A stretch of 64,000 nucleotides of DNA, taken from assembly GCF_014522265.1 (NCBI RefSeq), contig NZ_CP017024.1:186001-250000 (forward strand), read 5' to 3'. This document shows positions 1-8,598 of this stretch, in pieces. Every line of letters begins with the position of its first letter. Within the stretch, counting starts at the first letter, position 1. A program made the translations under genes and the position numbers. The notes beneath the pieces are model-generated. The model was not told the DNA's origin and searched no databases. It saw only the letters and a list, made by a program, of their open reading frames with translations. Source of the DNA: Pseudomonas oryzihabitans. GTDB taxonomy: Bacteria; Pseudomonadota; Gammaproteobacteria; Pseudomonadales; Pseudomonadaceae.

Positions 1-284
1 AGCCAGGTCAGTTCGGGGATCTCGGGGATGTCGGACTGGCGATAGAAGGTCACCCGCTCCGGATCCAGGCCGCTGGCCAGCCAGGTGGCGGCGATCTCCA
101 GGCGCGAACGCTGGATGCGCGCGGGGTCGTCGCACTTGATCAGGGCATGGTAGTCGGCGAGGAAATAGAAGGAGTCGGCATCGGCGGCCAGACTGGCGCG
201 GATGGCGGGACGGATGGCCCCGGCGTAGTTGCCCAGGTGCGGGGTGCCGGTGGTGGTGATGCCAGTGAGAATGCGAGTGGTCAT
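1..284 (-). CDS. trpS: Tryptophanyl-tRNA synthetase, N-terminal part (cut by window edge)
   Basis: Charges tRNA-Trp with tryptophan in the cytoplasm. The visible part is the first ~94 residues, starting [20 protein letters not shown]. It contains the class I synthetase signature in the form TGTPHLGN (HIGH-like), followed by an AIRP segment and [10 protein letters not shown], which are typical of bacterial TrpRS. The ATG is at 282-284; the KMSKS half lies outside the window. It sits just downstream of the alpha/beta hydrolase gene on the same strand, the same order I know from other pseudomonads. Identity is firm; completeness cannot be judged. Confidence 0.93.
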   Translation of the reverse strand, partial: MTTRILTGITTTGTPHLGNYAGAIRPAIRASLAADADSFYFLADYHALIKCDDPARIQRSRLEIAATWLASGLDPERVTFYRQSDIPEIPELTW

Positions 285-317
285 GGAGGCGGTGGGAATC
301 CGAGAGACTAACGAGGG

Positions 318-952
318 TCAGGCCTGCAGGCGCGGCAGGACCAGATCTTTGAGTTCGACGAGTTTGCCATGGAAGAAATGACTGCACTCGGCGACGCGAA
401 GCAATTCGTGCGGCTGTTCGAGCGCGGCGGACCAGACGTAGACCCGCTCGGGGTCACCACCTCGTCGGCTTCGGGCTGGATCACCGTGAGGCGCGCCCGC
501 TGTGGCAGGCGACCGTCGACCGCGAAACGCTCCACCGGCGGCGCCAGCATGAACAGCCGTTCCACCGCCACGCCTTCGCCTTCCAGGCGGCCGCCCAGGC
601 AGGCGGCGACACAGGAACCGAAGGAGAAACCGCAGAGGGTCAGCGGCAGGTCGGGGTGGCGGTCGCGCAACCAGGCCACAGCGGCCGCGGCATCGTCGAT
701 CTCGCCTTCACCGCCGGCATGCACGCCGGTGCTGGCGCCGACGCCACGAAAGTTGAATCTGAGGGTCGCCTGGCCGGCGTCCCGGGCGATGCGCTGCAGG
801 GTGGCGACCACCTTGTTCTGCATGGCGCCGCCATGGAGCGGATGGGGATGACAGAGCAGGACCGCGCCGGTGGCGGCATCCGGGCTCTGGTACAGCGCTT
901 CCAGAGTGCCGGCGGGGCCCTCCAGCAGCAGGGTTTGTTCACGGGCTGACAC
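318..952 (-). CDS. Alpha/beta hydrolase, dienelactone-hydrolase-like; apparent frameshift
   Basis: Cytoplasmic alpha/beta hydrolase of unknown substrate. The protein has an HPHPLHGG motif near residue 35, then RFNFRGVGASTG, and the nucleophile elbow GFSFGS, all as in the small KANL3/Tex30-like hydrolases next to trpS in pseudomonads. I choose the GTG at 950-952 because ACGGAG lies about 8 bases upstream; a longer TTG start at 991 has no such site. The reading frame breaks at the GGGG run 450-453. Adding one base there restores a C-terminus reading VYVWSAALEQPHELL...ECSHFFHGKL, with the catalytic His in the ECSHFFHG context and a stop at 318-320. Without the repair the protein ends in an unrelated tail at 308. 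Confidence 0.8.
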
Positions 953-1137
953 GCTTGACTCCGTGATCCCGGACGAACAGTGCTCATCCAAGGAGTTGAT
1001 TTTGATAGGGTCGATCCTGCGCGATGCCTGACTGCGGGGTATGATGACGCCCAGCGAATGGCAGATGACGCAACCCAGTGTACAGGCTCGCCGGTCTGCC
1101 GTTACCGTAAAGCAAAGCCGCTCATAGAGGAAGTTTC

Positions 1138-1578
1138 GTGGAACAGTCGCTCACTACCTGGTTGTTGCCCCTGATCGCGCTGCTGATCGGGGTCGGGATA
1201 GGTTTTCTGCTGGCGCGCCTGGTGCCGGGTGCCGCGCCGAGCCGCGTGCAGCGCCAGCTGGATGACCTGCAGAAGAAGTTCGACGACTACCAGCACGAGG
1301 TCACCAGCCACTTCAGCACCACCGCCGGCCTGGTGCGCAAGCTCACCCAGACCTACCAGGACATGCAGTCGCACCTGTCCGAAGGCGCCGAGCGTCTGGC
1401 CCAGGACGAGCTGACCCGTCAGCACCTGCTGGCCTCGCTGCACAGCGCCGAGCAGCGTTACCCCTCCAGTCGCGAGCGCATCGACGGTCCGACCGAAGCG
1501 CCGCGGGACTATGCGCCCAAGGGTGACGGCACCCCGGGCACCCTCGACGAAACCTACGGCGTGAAAAGCCGCGGTTGA
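1138..1578 (+). CDS. zapG: YhcB/ZapG family inner-membrane cell-division protein (DUF1043)
   Basis: 146-residue protein with one N-terminal membrane helix (roughly residues 6-28, LLPLIALLIGVGIGFLLA), followed by a coiled-coil segment containing the family motif LDDLQKKFDDYQHEVTSHF and an acidic, disordered C-terminus. Members of DUF1043 (YhcB, renamed ZapG in E. coli) link cell division, envelope growth and the elongasome. The start is the GTG at 1138, seven bases after AGAGGA. It is divergent from the hydrolase-trpS pair and followed by a strong intrinsic terminator. Family assignment is solid; the division role is taken from enterobacterial homologues. Confidence 0.88.
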   Translation: MEQSLTTWLLPLIALLIGVGIGFLLARLVPGAAPSRVQRQLDDLQKKFDDYQHEVTSHFSTTAGLVRKLTQTYQDMQSHLSEGAERLAQDELTRQHLLASLHSAEQRYPSSRERIDGPTEAPRDYAPKGDGTPGTLDETYGVKSRG

Positions 1579-1583
1579 TCGCC

Positions 1584-1606
1584 AAGGCCGGGGACTCCCC
1601 GGCCTT
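1584..1606 (+). terminator. Intrinsic terminator after zapG
   Basis: Perfect 10-bp stem AAGGCCGGGG / CCCCGGCCTT with a 3-base ACT loop, starting five bases after the zapG stop and followed by CTGCTTT. Confidence 0.8.
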
Positions 1607-1709
1607 CTGCTTTCCGGCGCCTGCCCTCGTCACTCGGGGCGCGACGCCCGGCCCTTTTCCGGCCCGTCATGGCATAATCTGCGGTTGCAGTCTTTCGCAG
1701 GAGAACGCC

Positions 1710-2072
1710 ATGCCCGCAGCGGCCAGTGGCCTGAGCCTCTACGGCATCAAGGCCTGTGACACCATGAAGAAGGCCCGCCAATGGCTCGATGAGCATGGCC
1801 AGGCCTATCACTTCCATGACTACAAACAGAGCGGCATCGACCGCGAACGGCTGGCGGCCTGGTGCGCGGAACATGGCTGGGACAAGGTGCTCAATCGCGC
1901 CGGCACCACCTTCCGCAAGCTCGACGACGCCCAGAAGGCCGACCTCGATACCGCCAGGGCCATCGACCTGATGCTGGCGCAGCCTTCGATGATCAAGCGA
2001 CCCGTGCTCGATCTCGGCGACCGTACCCTGCTGGGCTTCAAGCCCGAGCTCTATGCCGCGGCCCTGAACTGA
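1710..2072 (+). CDS. Spx/ArsC-family thioredoxin-fold protein (YffB-like)
   Basis: 120-residue arsenate-reductase-like protein. It begins SGLSLYGIKACDTMKKARQW, where the single Cys of the KACDTMKKA motif stands in the position of the ArsC catalytic cysteine. The C-terminal motif IKRPVLD (usually KRPV in this family) and LLGFKPE match the YffB/Spx-like group. The family is thought to be a glutathione-dependent thiol reductase; arsenate reduction has not been shown for it, and a true ArsC exists elsewhere in the window (37018-37443). The ATG at 1710 has GCAGGAGAA upstream. It lies 73 bp before dapD, a conserved neighbour in Pseudomonas. Confidence 0.87.
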   Translation: MPAAASGLSLYGIKACDTMKKARQWLDEHGQAYHFHDYKQSGIDRERLAAWCAEHGWDKVLNRAGTTFRKLDDAQKADLDTARAIDLMLAQPSMIKRPVLDLGDRTLLGFKPELYAAALN

Positions 2073-2145
2073 CTCCGCGGCCACCGCCCCCACTACCGCA
2101 CATCTCGCACCGACCGGATCGGTGCCTTTGCAAAGGAACAGTCAC

Positions 2146-3180
2146 ATGTCGAATGCCCTCTTCAGTATCGCCTTCGGTGTCGGCACCCAGAATCGCCAGG
2201 ACGCCTGGCTGGAAGTCTTCTATGCACAGCCTCTGCTGAATCCCCCGGCAGCGCTGGTCGAGGCGGTCGCGCCACTGCTGGAGTACCAGGGTGGCAACCA
2301 GGCCATCGCCTTCGCTCCGGCCCAGGCCCGCGGTCTGGCCGAAGCCCTCAAGGGCATCGATGCCGTGCAGTCGGCGCTGCTGACCCGCCTGGCGGAAAGC
2401 AACAAGCCGCTGGTGGCCACCCTGCTGGCCGAAGACGCCGCACCCGCTTCTACCCCCGAGGCCTACCTGAAGCTGCATCTGCTGTCCCATCGCCTGGTCA
2501 AGCCCCATGGGCTGAACCTGACCGGCATCTTCGCCCTGCTGCCCAACGTGGCCTGGACCAACCAGGGCGCCGTGGACCTGGCCGAGCTGCCGGCCGAGCA
2601 GCTGGAAGCCCGTCTGCGCGGCAAGCTGCTGGAAGTCTTCTCGGTGGATAAATTCCCCAAGATGACCGACTACGTGGTGCCGGCCGGCGTGCGTATCGCC
2701 GATACCGCCCGCGTGCGCCTGGGTGCCTATGTGGGTGAAGGCACCACGGTGATGCACGAAGGCTTCGTCAACTTCAACGCCGGTACCGCCGGCCCGGGCA
2801 TGATCGAAGGCCGCGTCTCCGCGGGCGTCTTCGTCGGCAAGGGCTCGGACCTGGGCGGCGGCTGCTCGACCATGGGCACCCTGTCGGGCGGTGGCAACAT
2901 CATCATCAGCGTCGGCGAAGGCTGCCTGATCGGGGCCAACGCCGGCATTGGCATCCCGCTGGGCGATCGCTGCACCGTGGAATCCGGCCTCTATGTGACC
3001 GCGGGTACCAAGGTCGCCGTACTGGATGACCAGAACCAGCTGGTACGGGTGGTCAAGGCGCGCGAACTGGCCGGTCAGAGCGACCTGCTGCTGCGCCGCA
3101 ATTCGGAAACCGGCGCGGTCGAGTGCAAGACCAACAAGACCGCCATCGAACTCAACGAAGCGCTGCACGCGCACAACTGA
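2146..3180 (+). CDS. dapD: 2,3,4,5-tetrahydropyridine-2,6-dicarboxylate N-succinyltransferase
   Basis: Succinyl-CoA-dependent step of the lysine/diaminopimelate pathway, cytoplasmic trimer. 344 residues, the long DapD type found in pseudomonads rather than the ~274-residue E. coli type. The N-terminal half is the helical cap; from about residue 180 there is a left-handed beta-helix of hexapeptide repeats (VRIADTARVRLGAYVGEGTTV), then the glycine-rich region GSDLGGGCSTMGTLSGGGN typical of the long type. The ATG at 2146 follows AAAGGA with good spacing. Next comes a small hairpin and the csdA-csdE pair. Confidence 0.96.
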   Translation: MSNALFSIAFGVGTQNRQDAWLEVFYAQPLLNPPAALVEAVAPLLEYQGGNQAIAFAPAQARGLAEALKGIDAVQSALLTRLAESNKPLVATLLAEDAAPASTPEAYLKLHLLSHRLVKPHGLNLTGIFALLPNVAWTNQGAVDLAELPAEQLEARLRGKLLEVFSVDKFPKMTDYVVPAGVRIADTARVRLGAYVGEGTTVMHEGFVNFNAGTAGPGMIEGRVSAGVFVGKGSDLGGGCSTMGTLSGGGNIIISVGEGCLIGANAGIGIPLGDRCTVESGLYVTAGTKVAVLDDQNQLVRVVKARELAGQSDLLLRRNSETGAVECKTNKTAIELNEALHAHN

Positions 3181-3194
3181 GTCCACAACCGGGC

Positions 3195-3213
3195 AGCCCG
3201 CCTCACGCGGGCT
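3195..3213 (+). other. Short hairpin between dapD and csdA
   Basis: Stem AGCCCGC / GCGGGCT with loop CTCAC, located 14 bases after the dapD stop and 17 before the csdA ATG. There is no T-run after it, so it may weaken read-through or stabilise the dapD mRNA 3' end rather than act as a full terminator. Confidence 0.5.
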
Positions 3214-3230
3214 ACCCCGGAGCTGTCGCC

Positions 3231-4439
3231 ATGTCGCTACCCTCTCCCTGGAGAGCCGAGTTTCCGGCTTTCACCGCCTTCGCCGCCGACGGCATCACCT
3301 ACCTCGACAGCGCCGCCACGGCGCAGAAGCCCCAGGTGGTGCTGGATGCCCTGCTGGCCAGCTACAGCCTGGGTGCAGCCAATGTGCACCGCGCCCAGCA
3401 CTGGGCCGCCGAGCGGACCACCGCTGCCTACGAAGGCGCCCGTGGACGGATCGCCGCCTGGCTGGGCGCGGCCGCGCCGCACGAGGTGGTGCTGACCCGC
3501 GGCGCGACCGAAGCCCTCAATCTGCTGGCCTATGGGCTGGAAGACGCCTGCGCGGCGGGTGACGAGATTCTCATCAGCGCCCTCGAGCACCATGCCAATC
3601 TGCTGCCCTGGCAGCAGCTGGCCCGGCGTCGGGGCCTTGAACTCAGGGTCATCCCGCTGACCCCGAGCGGTCATCTGGACCTGGAAGCCGCCGAGCGGCT
3701 GCTGGGCCCACGAACGCGCGTGGTCGCGGTCAGCCAGCTGTCCAATGTGCTCGGCACCTGGCAGCCACTGGCGGAACTCGCGGCCCTGGTACGGGCGCGC
3801 TCGCCGGCCTGGCTGGTGGTGGACGGCGCCCAGGGCGCGGTCCATGGCCGTCATCGCCCGGGCGACTTCGACGCCGACTTCTATGTCTTTTCCGGGCACA
3901 AGCTCTATGCCCCCGAGGCCATTGGCGTGCTCTGGGGCAAGGCCGCTGGCCTGGCGCGGCTCAAGCCCTGGCAGTTCGGCGGCGAGATGGTGCAGCACAC
4001 CACCTTCACCGACGCCCGCTTCCATGCCGCGCCCATGGGCTTCGAAGCCGGGACGCCGCCCATAGGCGCGGCCATCGCCCTGGGCGCCGCGGTCGACTGG
4101 CTACAGGGTCAGGACGAGACGCTGATCCGCGGTCACGAGCAGGCGCTCAGTCTGAAGCTCCTGGCCGGGCTGGCCGCCCGCGACGGCGTCCAGGTGCTGG
4201 GTGAACCCCAGATCGCCCTGGCCAGCTTCCAGGTCGCGGGCATCGATGTCGGCGACCTCTCTCACCTGCTGGGTGAACAGGGCATAGCGGTGCGCGCCGG
4301 TCAGCACTGCGCCATGCCGCTGTTCCAGACCCTGCAGACCCCCGGTGCGCTGCGGGTCTCCCTTGGCCTGTACAACGATGCCGAGGACCTGCAGCGCTTT
4401 TTCACTGCCCTCGACAACGCCCTGGAGCTGCTGCGATGA
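3231..4439 (+). CDS. csdA: Cysteine desulfurase, CsdA/SufS type
   Basis: PLP enzyme that removes sulfur from cysteine as a protein persulfide for Fe-S and thio-cofactor synthesis. 402 residues. The PLP lysine is in FSGHKLYAPEAIGVLWG, the cofactor Asp in LVVDGAQGAVH, and the catalytic Cys in VRAGQHCAMPLF near the C-terminus. Group II features (SufS/CsdA) rather than IscS. The ATG is at 3231. The stop codon overlaps the start of the following SufE-family gene by four bases (ATGA), so the desulfurase and its sulfur acceptor are probably translationally coupled. The csdA name follows the partner; sufS would be the alternative. Confidence 0.9.
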   Translation: MSLPSPWRAEFPAFTAFAADGITYLDSAATAQKPQVVLDALLASYSLGAANVHRAQHWAAERTTAAYEGARGRIAAWLGAAAPHEVVLTRGATEALNLLAYGLEDACAAGDEILISALEHHANLLPWQQLARRRGLELRVIPLTPSGHLDLEAAERLLGPRTRVVAVSQLSNVLGTWQPLAELAALVRARSPAWLVVDGAQGAVHGRHRPGDFDADFYVFSGHKLYAPEAIGVLWGKAAGLARLKPWQFGGEMVQHTTFTDARFHAAPMGFEAGTPPIGAAIALGAAVDWLQGQDETLIRGHEQALSLKLLAGLAARDGVQVLGEPQIALASFQVAGIDVGDLSHLLGEQGIAVRAGQHCAMPLFQTLQTPGALRVSLGLYNDAEDLQRFFTALDNALELLR

Positions 4440-4834
4440 ATCTGCTTCCCGATGCGGCGGAAGCCCGCCGCGCCTTCATCATCGCCAAGGGCTGGGAAGC
4501 GCGCTCGCGACTGCTGCTGCAGTGGGCCGAGCGCCTGCCGGCGGTGCTCGCGGAACGCGACGAGGATCTGGTGCAAGGCTGCGAGAGTCGGGTGCGCCTG
4601 ACCCATGAAGCCCAGGGTGATCGTCATTTCTTTCGCGCCAGCAGCGAATCCCGGGTGCTCAAGGGACTGCTCGCCGTGGTGCTGGTGCGCGCCAATGGCC
4701 TGACCCGCGAAGAGCTGGGCCGCCTCGACATCCACGGCTGGCTGAGCGAACTCGGGCTGGAACGGCAGCTGTCGCAATCGCGCAGCAACGGCCTGAACGC
4801 CGTGCTCACGCGGATGCGCGAACTGGCGGCCTAG
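4436..4834 (+). CDS. csdE: SufE/CsdE-family sulfur acceptor
   Basis: 132-residue protein that takes persulfide sulfur from the desulfurase encoded just upstream. The acceptor Cys is Cys49 in LVQGCESRVRL, followed by the conserved FFRASSESRVLKGLLAV segment of the family. The start codon overlaps the csdA stop. Its own stop codon TAG sits in a CTAG that is also the stop of the convergent tadA, so the two genes overlap by four bases. I am sure of the family; choosing csdE rather than sufE is by neighbourhood. Confidence 0.88.
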   Translation: MNLLPDAAEARRAFIIAKGWEARSRLLLQWAERLPAVLAERDEDLVQGCESRVRLTHEAQGDRHFFRASSESRVLKGLLAVVLVRANGLTREELGRLDIHGWLSELGLERQLSQSRSNGLNAVLTRMRELAA

Positions 4835-5334
4835 CCTTCGCTGGCCGCGGGATTGCGCCGCGCGCGGAAGAATTCGGTCAGTACCTGGCCACAGGCCTCG
4901 GCCAGTACCCCGCCGTCCACCAGGACCCGGTGATTGAGAAAGTCCTGCTCGAAGAAGCGCCCGCGACTCTGGGCCATGCCGGCGCGTGGCTCGCTGGCGC
5001 CATAGACCAGCCGCTGGATGCGACTGTGGACGATGAGGCCGGCGCACATGCTGCAGGGCTCAAGCGTCACATAGAGCGTCGCGCCGGGCAGCCGGTAATT
5101 GGCCAGACGCGTGGCGGCATCGCGGATGGCCTCCATCTCGGCATGGGCGCTGGGATCGTGAGCACCGATGGGCCGATTGAAACCGCGGCCGATGACCTCT
5201 CCGTCGAGCACCACCACGGCTCCGACCGGCACCTCGCCCTGCCCGGCGCCCTGCTCTGCCAGGACCAGGGCCTCGCGCATGAACAGGTCATCCCGGCTGC
5301 GATCGATGATGGGCAAGGGGCGGAAGCGGGCCAT
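4831..5334 (-). CDS. tadA: tRNA-specific adenosine deaminase
   Basis: Deaminates A34 to inosine in tRNA-Arg(ACG); normally essential. 167 residues. Zinc ligands are visible as HAEM (catalytic His and Glu, in PSAHAEMEAI) and the PCSMC motif in VTLEPCSMCAGL. The family segment FFEQDFLNHRV follows. I take the ATG at 5332-5334 (MARFRPLPIIDRSRDD), which matches the usual length; an in-frame ATG 102 bases upstream would add an unlikely tail. It converges on csdE with overlapping stops. Confidence 0.93.
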   Translation of the reverse strand: MARFRPLPIIDRSRDDLFMREALVLAEQGAGQGEVPVGAVVVLDGEVIGRGFNRPIGAHDPSAHAEMEAIRDAATRLANYRLPGATLYVTLEPCSMCAGLIVHSRIQRLVYGASEPRAGMAQSRGRFFEQDFLNHRVLVDGGVLAEACGQVLTEFFRARRNPAASEG

Positions 5335-5536
5335 GACTGAACTCTGCGCAAAGCGCCATGATACCGCCGTCAGCCCGGGAGGCCAGCCATGGGATCCGAC
5401 ACCAAGAATGAATCCTTCGGCAAAAAATGATCGCAATAATGGTTATCGGATACAGCCGATGCGAAACTGGTGCGAGGTCTGGGAGCCGTGCGTGATCGGC
5501 ATCACATTCACAGCCATTCGGTGCTAAAGCTTTAAC

Positions 5537-5558
5537 AGGACCGCCTTGGTGCGGTCCT
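5537..5558 (+). other. Perfect 8-bp inverted repeat upstream of bphP
   Basis: AGGACCGC, six-base loop CTTGGT, GCGGTCCT, placed 28 bases before the bphP ATG in the 251-bp gap between tadA and bphP. No T-run follows, so it is more likely an operator or leader hairpin than a terminator. The rest of the gap shows nothing I can name. Confidence 0.5.
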
Positions 5559-5585
5559 ATTCAAGAGTTCATCTGAGACAGTCGC

Positions 5586-7808
5586 ATGATTGCTGCACCT
5601 TCCGGTCAGTCGCTGCAAAGCTGCGAAAGCGAGCCGATCCGCATTCCAGGCGCCATCCAGGCACACGGTTACCTCATCGCCTTCGATGAGGCGGAGTGGC
5701 TGACCAAGCATGTCAGCCGCAATCTGCCCGAGTTGCTGGGCAAGCCGCAGGTCGAGCTGCTGGGTCGGCCACTGCAGCAGGTGCTGCCGCTCGAGCTGTT
5801 CGAGCAGGTGCGGCAGGCGTTGACCCTGGAGCATCTGGAAGAAGCCAATCCGCTGAGCTGGACACGTCCGGTCCGCGACATGGACGTGATCCTGCATCGC
5901 AGCCGCGGCCTGGTGTTTCTGGAATTCGAGCCGGACGACCATGGCGGTGTCGAGCCCGCCGGGCTGGCGCGCGCCCTGGCCCGCCTGCAGCAGGCTCGCA
6001 CCCTGCCTGAGCTGTGCGAAGGTGCGGTGCGCGAGGTGCGTGCCCTCACCGGCTTCGATCGGGTGGTGGTCTATCGCTTCGATGACGGCGGCGATGGCCA
6101 GGTGGTGACCGAGGACCGGGTCGACGACATCGACAGCTATCTGGGCATGCACTTTCCGGCGGCCGATATTCCTGCCCAGGCCCGCGCGCTCTATCACGAG
6201 AACTGGATTCGCAACATCCCCGACGCTCAGTACGAGGCGGTCCCGCTGGTACCGGCCTTTCTGCATGGCACCGGGCGGGATCCGATCGACCTCACCCACG
6301 CCGTGCTGCGCAGCGTATCGCCCATCCATTGTCAGTACGTGCGCAACCAGGGCCTGCGTGCGTCCATGAGCGTATCGCTGATCAGCGACGACAAGCTCTG
6401 GGGGCTGATCAGCTGTGGCCATCGCGAACCGCTCTATCTGCCCTTCCGTACCCGGATGGCCTGCCGCTCGGTCGGGGTGCTGGTGTCGCTGATGATTCGC
6501 GCGCTGGAAAACCGCCAGGTGCAACGCGAGATCGATGCGCGCGAGGCGCAACTGGCGGCGCTGATCCAGGGCATGTGCGACAGCCGTGGCGAGGTACTCA
6601 GTGGCCTCAGCGAAAGACCCACCGATCTCCTGGAGCTGGTGAATGCCGCCGGTGTCGCGGTGCTGGTGGAGGATGAGCTCAGCACCCTGGGCGAATGCCC
6701 GAGCGCGGAAGACATTCGCATCCTCGCCGCCTGGGTGACGGCCGAGATGGATGCCTCGGGCATCTATGCGACCCGCTGCCTGGCCGACGAACTGCCCGAG
6801 GCCCGTCGCTACAGCGATCGGGTCAGCGGCGTCCTGGCACTGGCGCTGCCCAAGCCGGTGCGCAATCTGGTGCTCTGGTTCCGCCCGGAGATCGTCACAA
6901 CCGTGGTCTGGAGTGGTAATCCGGCCAAGCTTGAAGCCACGTCGCCCACGCCGGGCCCGGGGCTCAACTATCCGCATCCGCGGCGTTCCTTCGATGCCTG
7001 GAAGGAACTGGTCCGCCTGCGCTCGGAGCGCTGGCGCCCGGCTGATCTGTTTGCCGCCAAGGACCTGCGCCGCTCGGCCATCGAGCTGGACCTGGCGCGC
7101 CAGGTCGAACGCGAACGCCAGGCGGTGCGCCTGCGCGACGAGATCGTCGCGGCGGTTTCCCATGACCTGCGCAGCCCCATCACCATCATCCTGATGAAGG
7201 TCGGGATGCTGCAGCGCCAACTGGAAAAGCTGGCGCTGGGCGATGACCGCCTGCCCAGTTCGCTGCAGGTGATAGAGACCGCGGCCAACCGCATGAACGC
7301 CCTGATCAGCGACCTGCTGGACCTGTCGAAGATCGAGTCGGATCGCCTGGCACTGAACCTCAACCCGGCGCGCCTGGCGGACGTCTGCGCGCAACCCATC
7401 CTGCTGTCGCGGCCACTGGCGGAGATCAAGAACATCAGTCTGGAATACGCCGCCGATCCGGATCTCCAGGTGCTGGTGGAAGCCGAGCGCATCTTCCAGG
7501 TGCTGATGAACCTGCTGGGCAATGCCATCAAGTTCACCGCGCCAGGTGGTCTGGTGCAACTCAGCATGCGCCAGATCGGCAACCTGGCCGAGATCAGCGT
7601 GACCGACAACGGCCGCGGCATGAATCAGGCGCAACAGGCACGGGTATTCGAGCGCTTCTGGCACGTGCAGGAAGACAATCCCACCGGTCACGGCCTGGGA
7701 CTGTACATCGCCAAGGGCATCGTCGAGGCCCACGGCGGTGAGTTGAGCGTCACCAGCGCCTTGGGTCAGGGCAGCACCTTCAGATTTACCCTGCCTATCG
7801 CACCCTAG
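5586..7808 (+). CDS. bphP: Bacteriophytochrome sensor histidine kinase
   Basis: Red/far-red photoreceptor kinase that binds biliverdin; 740 residues. Order: N-terminal extension with the chromophore-attachment Cys13 (QSCESEPIRIPGAIQ), PAS (to ~110), GAF (~125-300) with the PAADIP motif and ISCGH, PHY (~310-500) with the tongue motif PRRSF, HisKA with His526 in VSHDLRSPIT, and HATPase_c with NLLGNAIKFT, DNGRGM and GHGLGLYIAKG. No response regulator and no heme oxygenase (bphO), which often precedes bphP, are next to it; biliverdin must come from elsewhere. All key residues are present, so the protein looks functional. The ATG at 5586 follows a weak GAGACA site. Confidence 0.95.
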   Translation: MIAAPSGQSLQSCESEPIRIPGAIQAHGYLIAFDEAEWLTKHVSRNLPELLGKPQVELLGRPLQQVLPLELFEQVRQALTLEHLEEANPLSWTRPVRDMDVILHRSRGLVFLEFEPDDHGGVEPAGLARALARLQQARTLPELCEGAVREVRALTGFDRVVVYRFDDGGDGQVVTEDRVDDIDSYLGMHFPAADIPAQARALYHENWIRNIPDAQYEAVPLVPAFLHGTGRDPIDLTHAVLRSVSPIHCQYVRNQGLRASMSVSLISDDKLWGLISCGHREPLYLPFRTRMACRSVGVLVSLMIRALENRQVQREIDAREAQLAALIQGMCDSRGEVLSGLSERPTDLLELVNAAGVAVLVEDELSTLGECPSAEDIRILAAWVTAEMDASGIYATRCLADELPEARRYSDRVSGVLALALPKPVRNLVLWFRPEIVTTVVWSGNPAKLEATSPTPGPGLNYPHPRRSFDAWKELVRLRSERWRPADLFAAKDLRRSAIELDLARQVERERQAVRLRDEIVAAVSHDLRSPITIILMKVGMLQRQLEKLALGDDRLPSSLQVIETAANRMNALISDLLDLSKIESDRLALNLNPARLADVCAQPILLSRPLAEIKNISLEYAADPDLQVLVEAERIFQVLMNLLGNAIKFTAPGGLVQLSMRQIGNLAEISVTDNGRGMNQAQQARVFERFWHVQEDNPTGHGLGLYIAKGIVEAHGGELSVTSALGQGSTFRFTLPIAP

Positions 7809-7833
7809 CGCGCCAGGATCCGAGAAGAGAAAG

Positions 7834-7869
7834 CCCCGGTGGCCGACAGCGACGTTGAAACCACCGGGG
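7834..7869 (+). terminator. Possible hairpin terminator after bphP
   Basis: Nine-base arms CCCCGGTGG and CCACCGGGG separated by 18 bases, 25 bases after the bphP stop. The loop is long and there is no T-run, so this is tentative. Confidence 0.35.
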
Positions 7870-8010
7870 GAGCGCTAAGCTCGCTGTAATGGACGTCAGC
7901 GAAACGCTGCGAATTCCCGCCTTTCGTCGGGTCGGAAGGGTCATTTTCTTCAATACCGCCAGGGGTCGCCCTCGCTAGGTTCAGGTCTCCACAACTGTCG
8001 AGACCTTGCG

Positions 8011-8598
8011 ATGACCCTGATCCTGTCCATGGCCGCCTTTGCCCTGGTGGCATCCCTTTCTCCTGGCCCGGTCAATCTGGTGGGCTTCAATACCGGCCTT
8101 GTCCATGGCTGGCGACCGGCCCTGTGGCATGTCGCCGGCGCCACCCTGGGCTTCGTCGTCCTGCTGCTGGCGGTCGGCCTCGGCCTGCACCAGATACTGG
8201 CCGCCTGGCCGGCGCTGCTGTGGATCCTGCGCGTGGCCGGCGCGCTCTTCCTGCTGTACCTGGCGTGGAAACTGGCACGGGCCGCGGGAGACCTGGGCAG
8301 TGGCGCGGTGGCCGCCTGCCCGGGCTTTCGCGACGGCGCCCTGCTGCAGTGGCTCAATCCCAAGGCCTGGCTCGCCGCCGCGGCCGGGGTGGCGCTGTTC
8401 GTCGGCGAAGATCGCGGGCGCCTGATGCTGTTCGCCGGTCTTTACCTGGTGATCTGCTTCGCCTCCCTGGCCTGCTGGGCCGTGGCCGGCCAATGGCTGC
8501 GCGGCCATTCACCGTCGGCGGCCCGCCTGCGCCTGCTCAATCGCGCCCTCGCGGCGCTGCTGGTGCTGTGCGCCGCTTCGCTGCTATGGGAGGGCTGA
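8011..8598 (+). CDS. LysE-family amino-acid/metabolite exporter
   Basis: 195-residue inner-membrane protein with about six hydrophobic helices. The N-terminus ALVASLSPGPVNLVGFNTGLVHGWR is the LysE/RhtB signature (SPGPxN), and WLNPKAWLAAAAG matches the conserved NPK motif of helix 4. Family members export amino acids or analogues; the substrate here is unknown. It converges on an AraC-type regulator gene, which is a plausible controller. Start ATG at 8011. Confidence 0.88.
   Translation: MTLILSMAAFALVASLSPGPVNLVGFNTGLVHGWRPALWHVAGATLGFVVLLLAVGLGLHQILAAWPALLWILRVAGALFLLYLAWKLARAAGDLGSGAVAACPGFRDGALLQWLNPKAWLAAAAGVALFVGEDRGRLMLFAGLYLVICFASLACWAVAGQWLRGHSPSAARLRLLNRALAALLVLCAASLLWEG

Noticed and set aside
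5532-7733. 733-residue open frame opposite bphP
   Set aside because: Shadow of a GC-rich gene; composition lacks domains and all signatures are on the plus strand.
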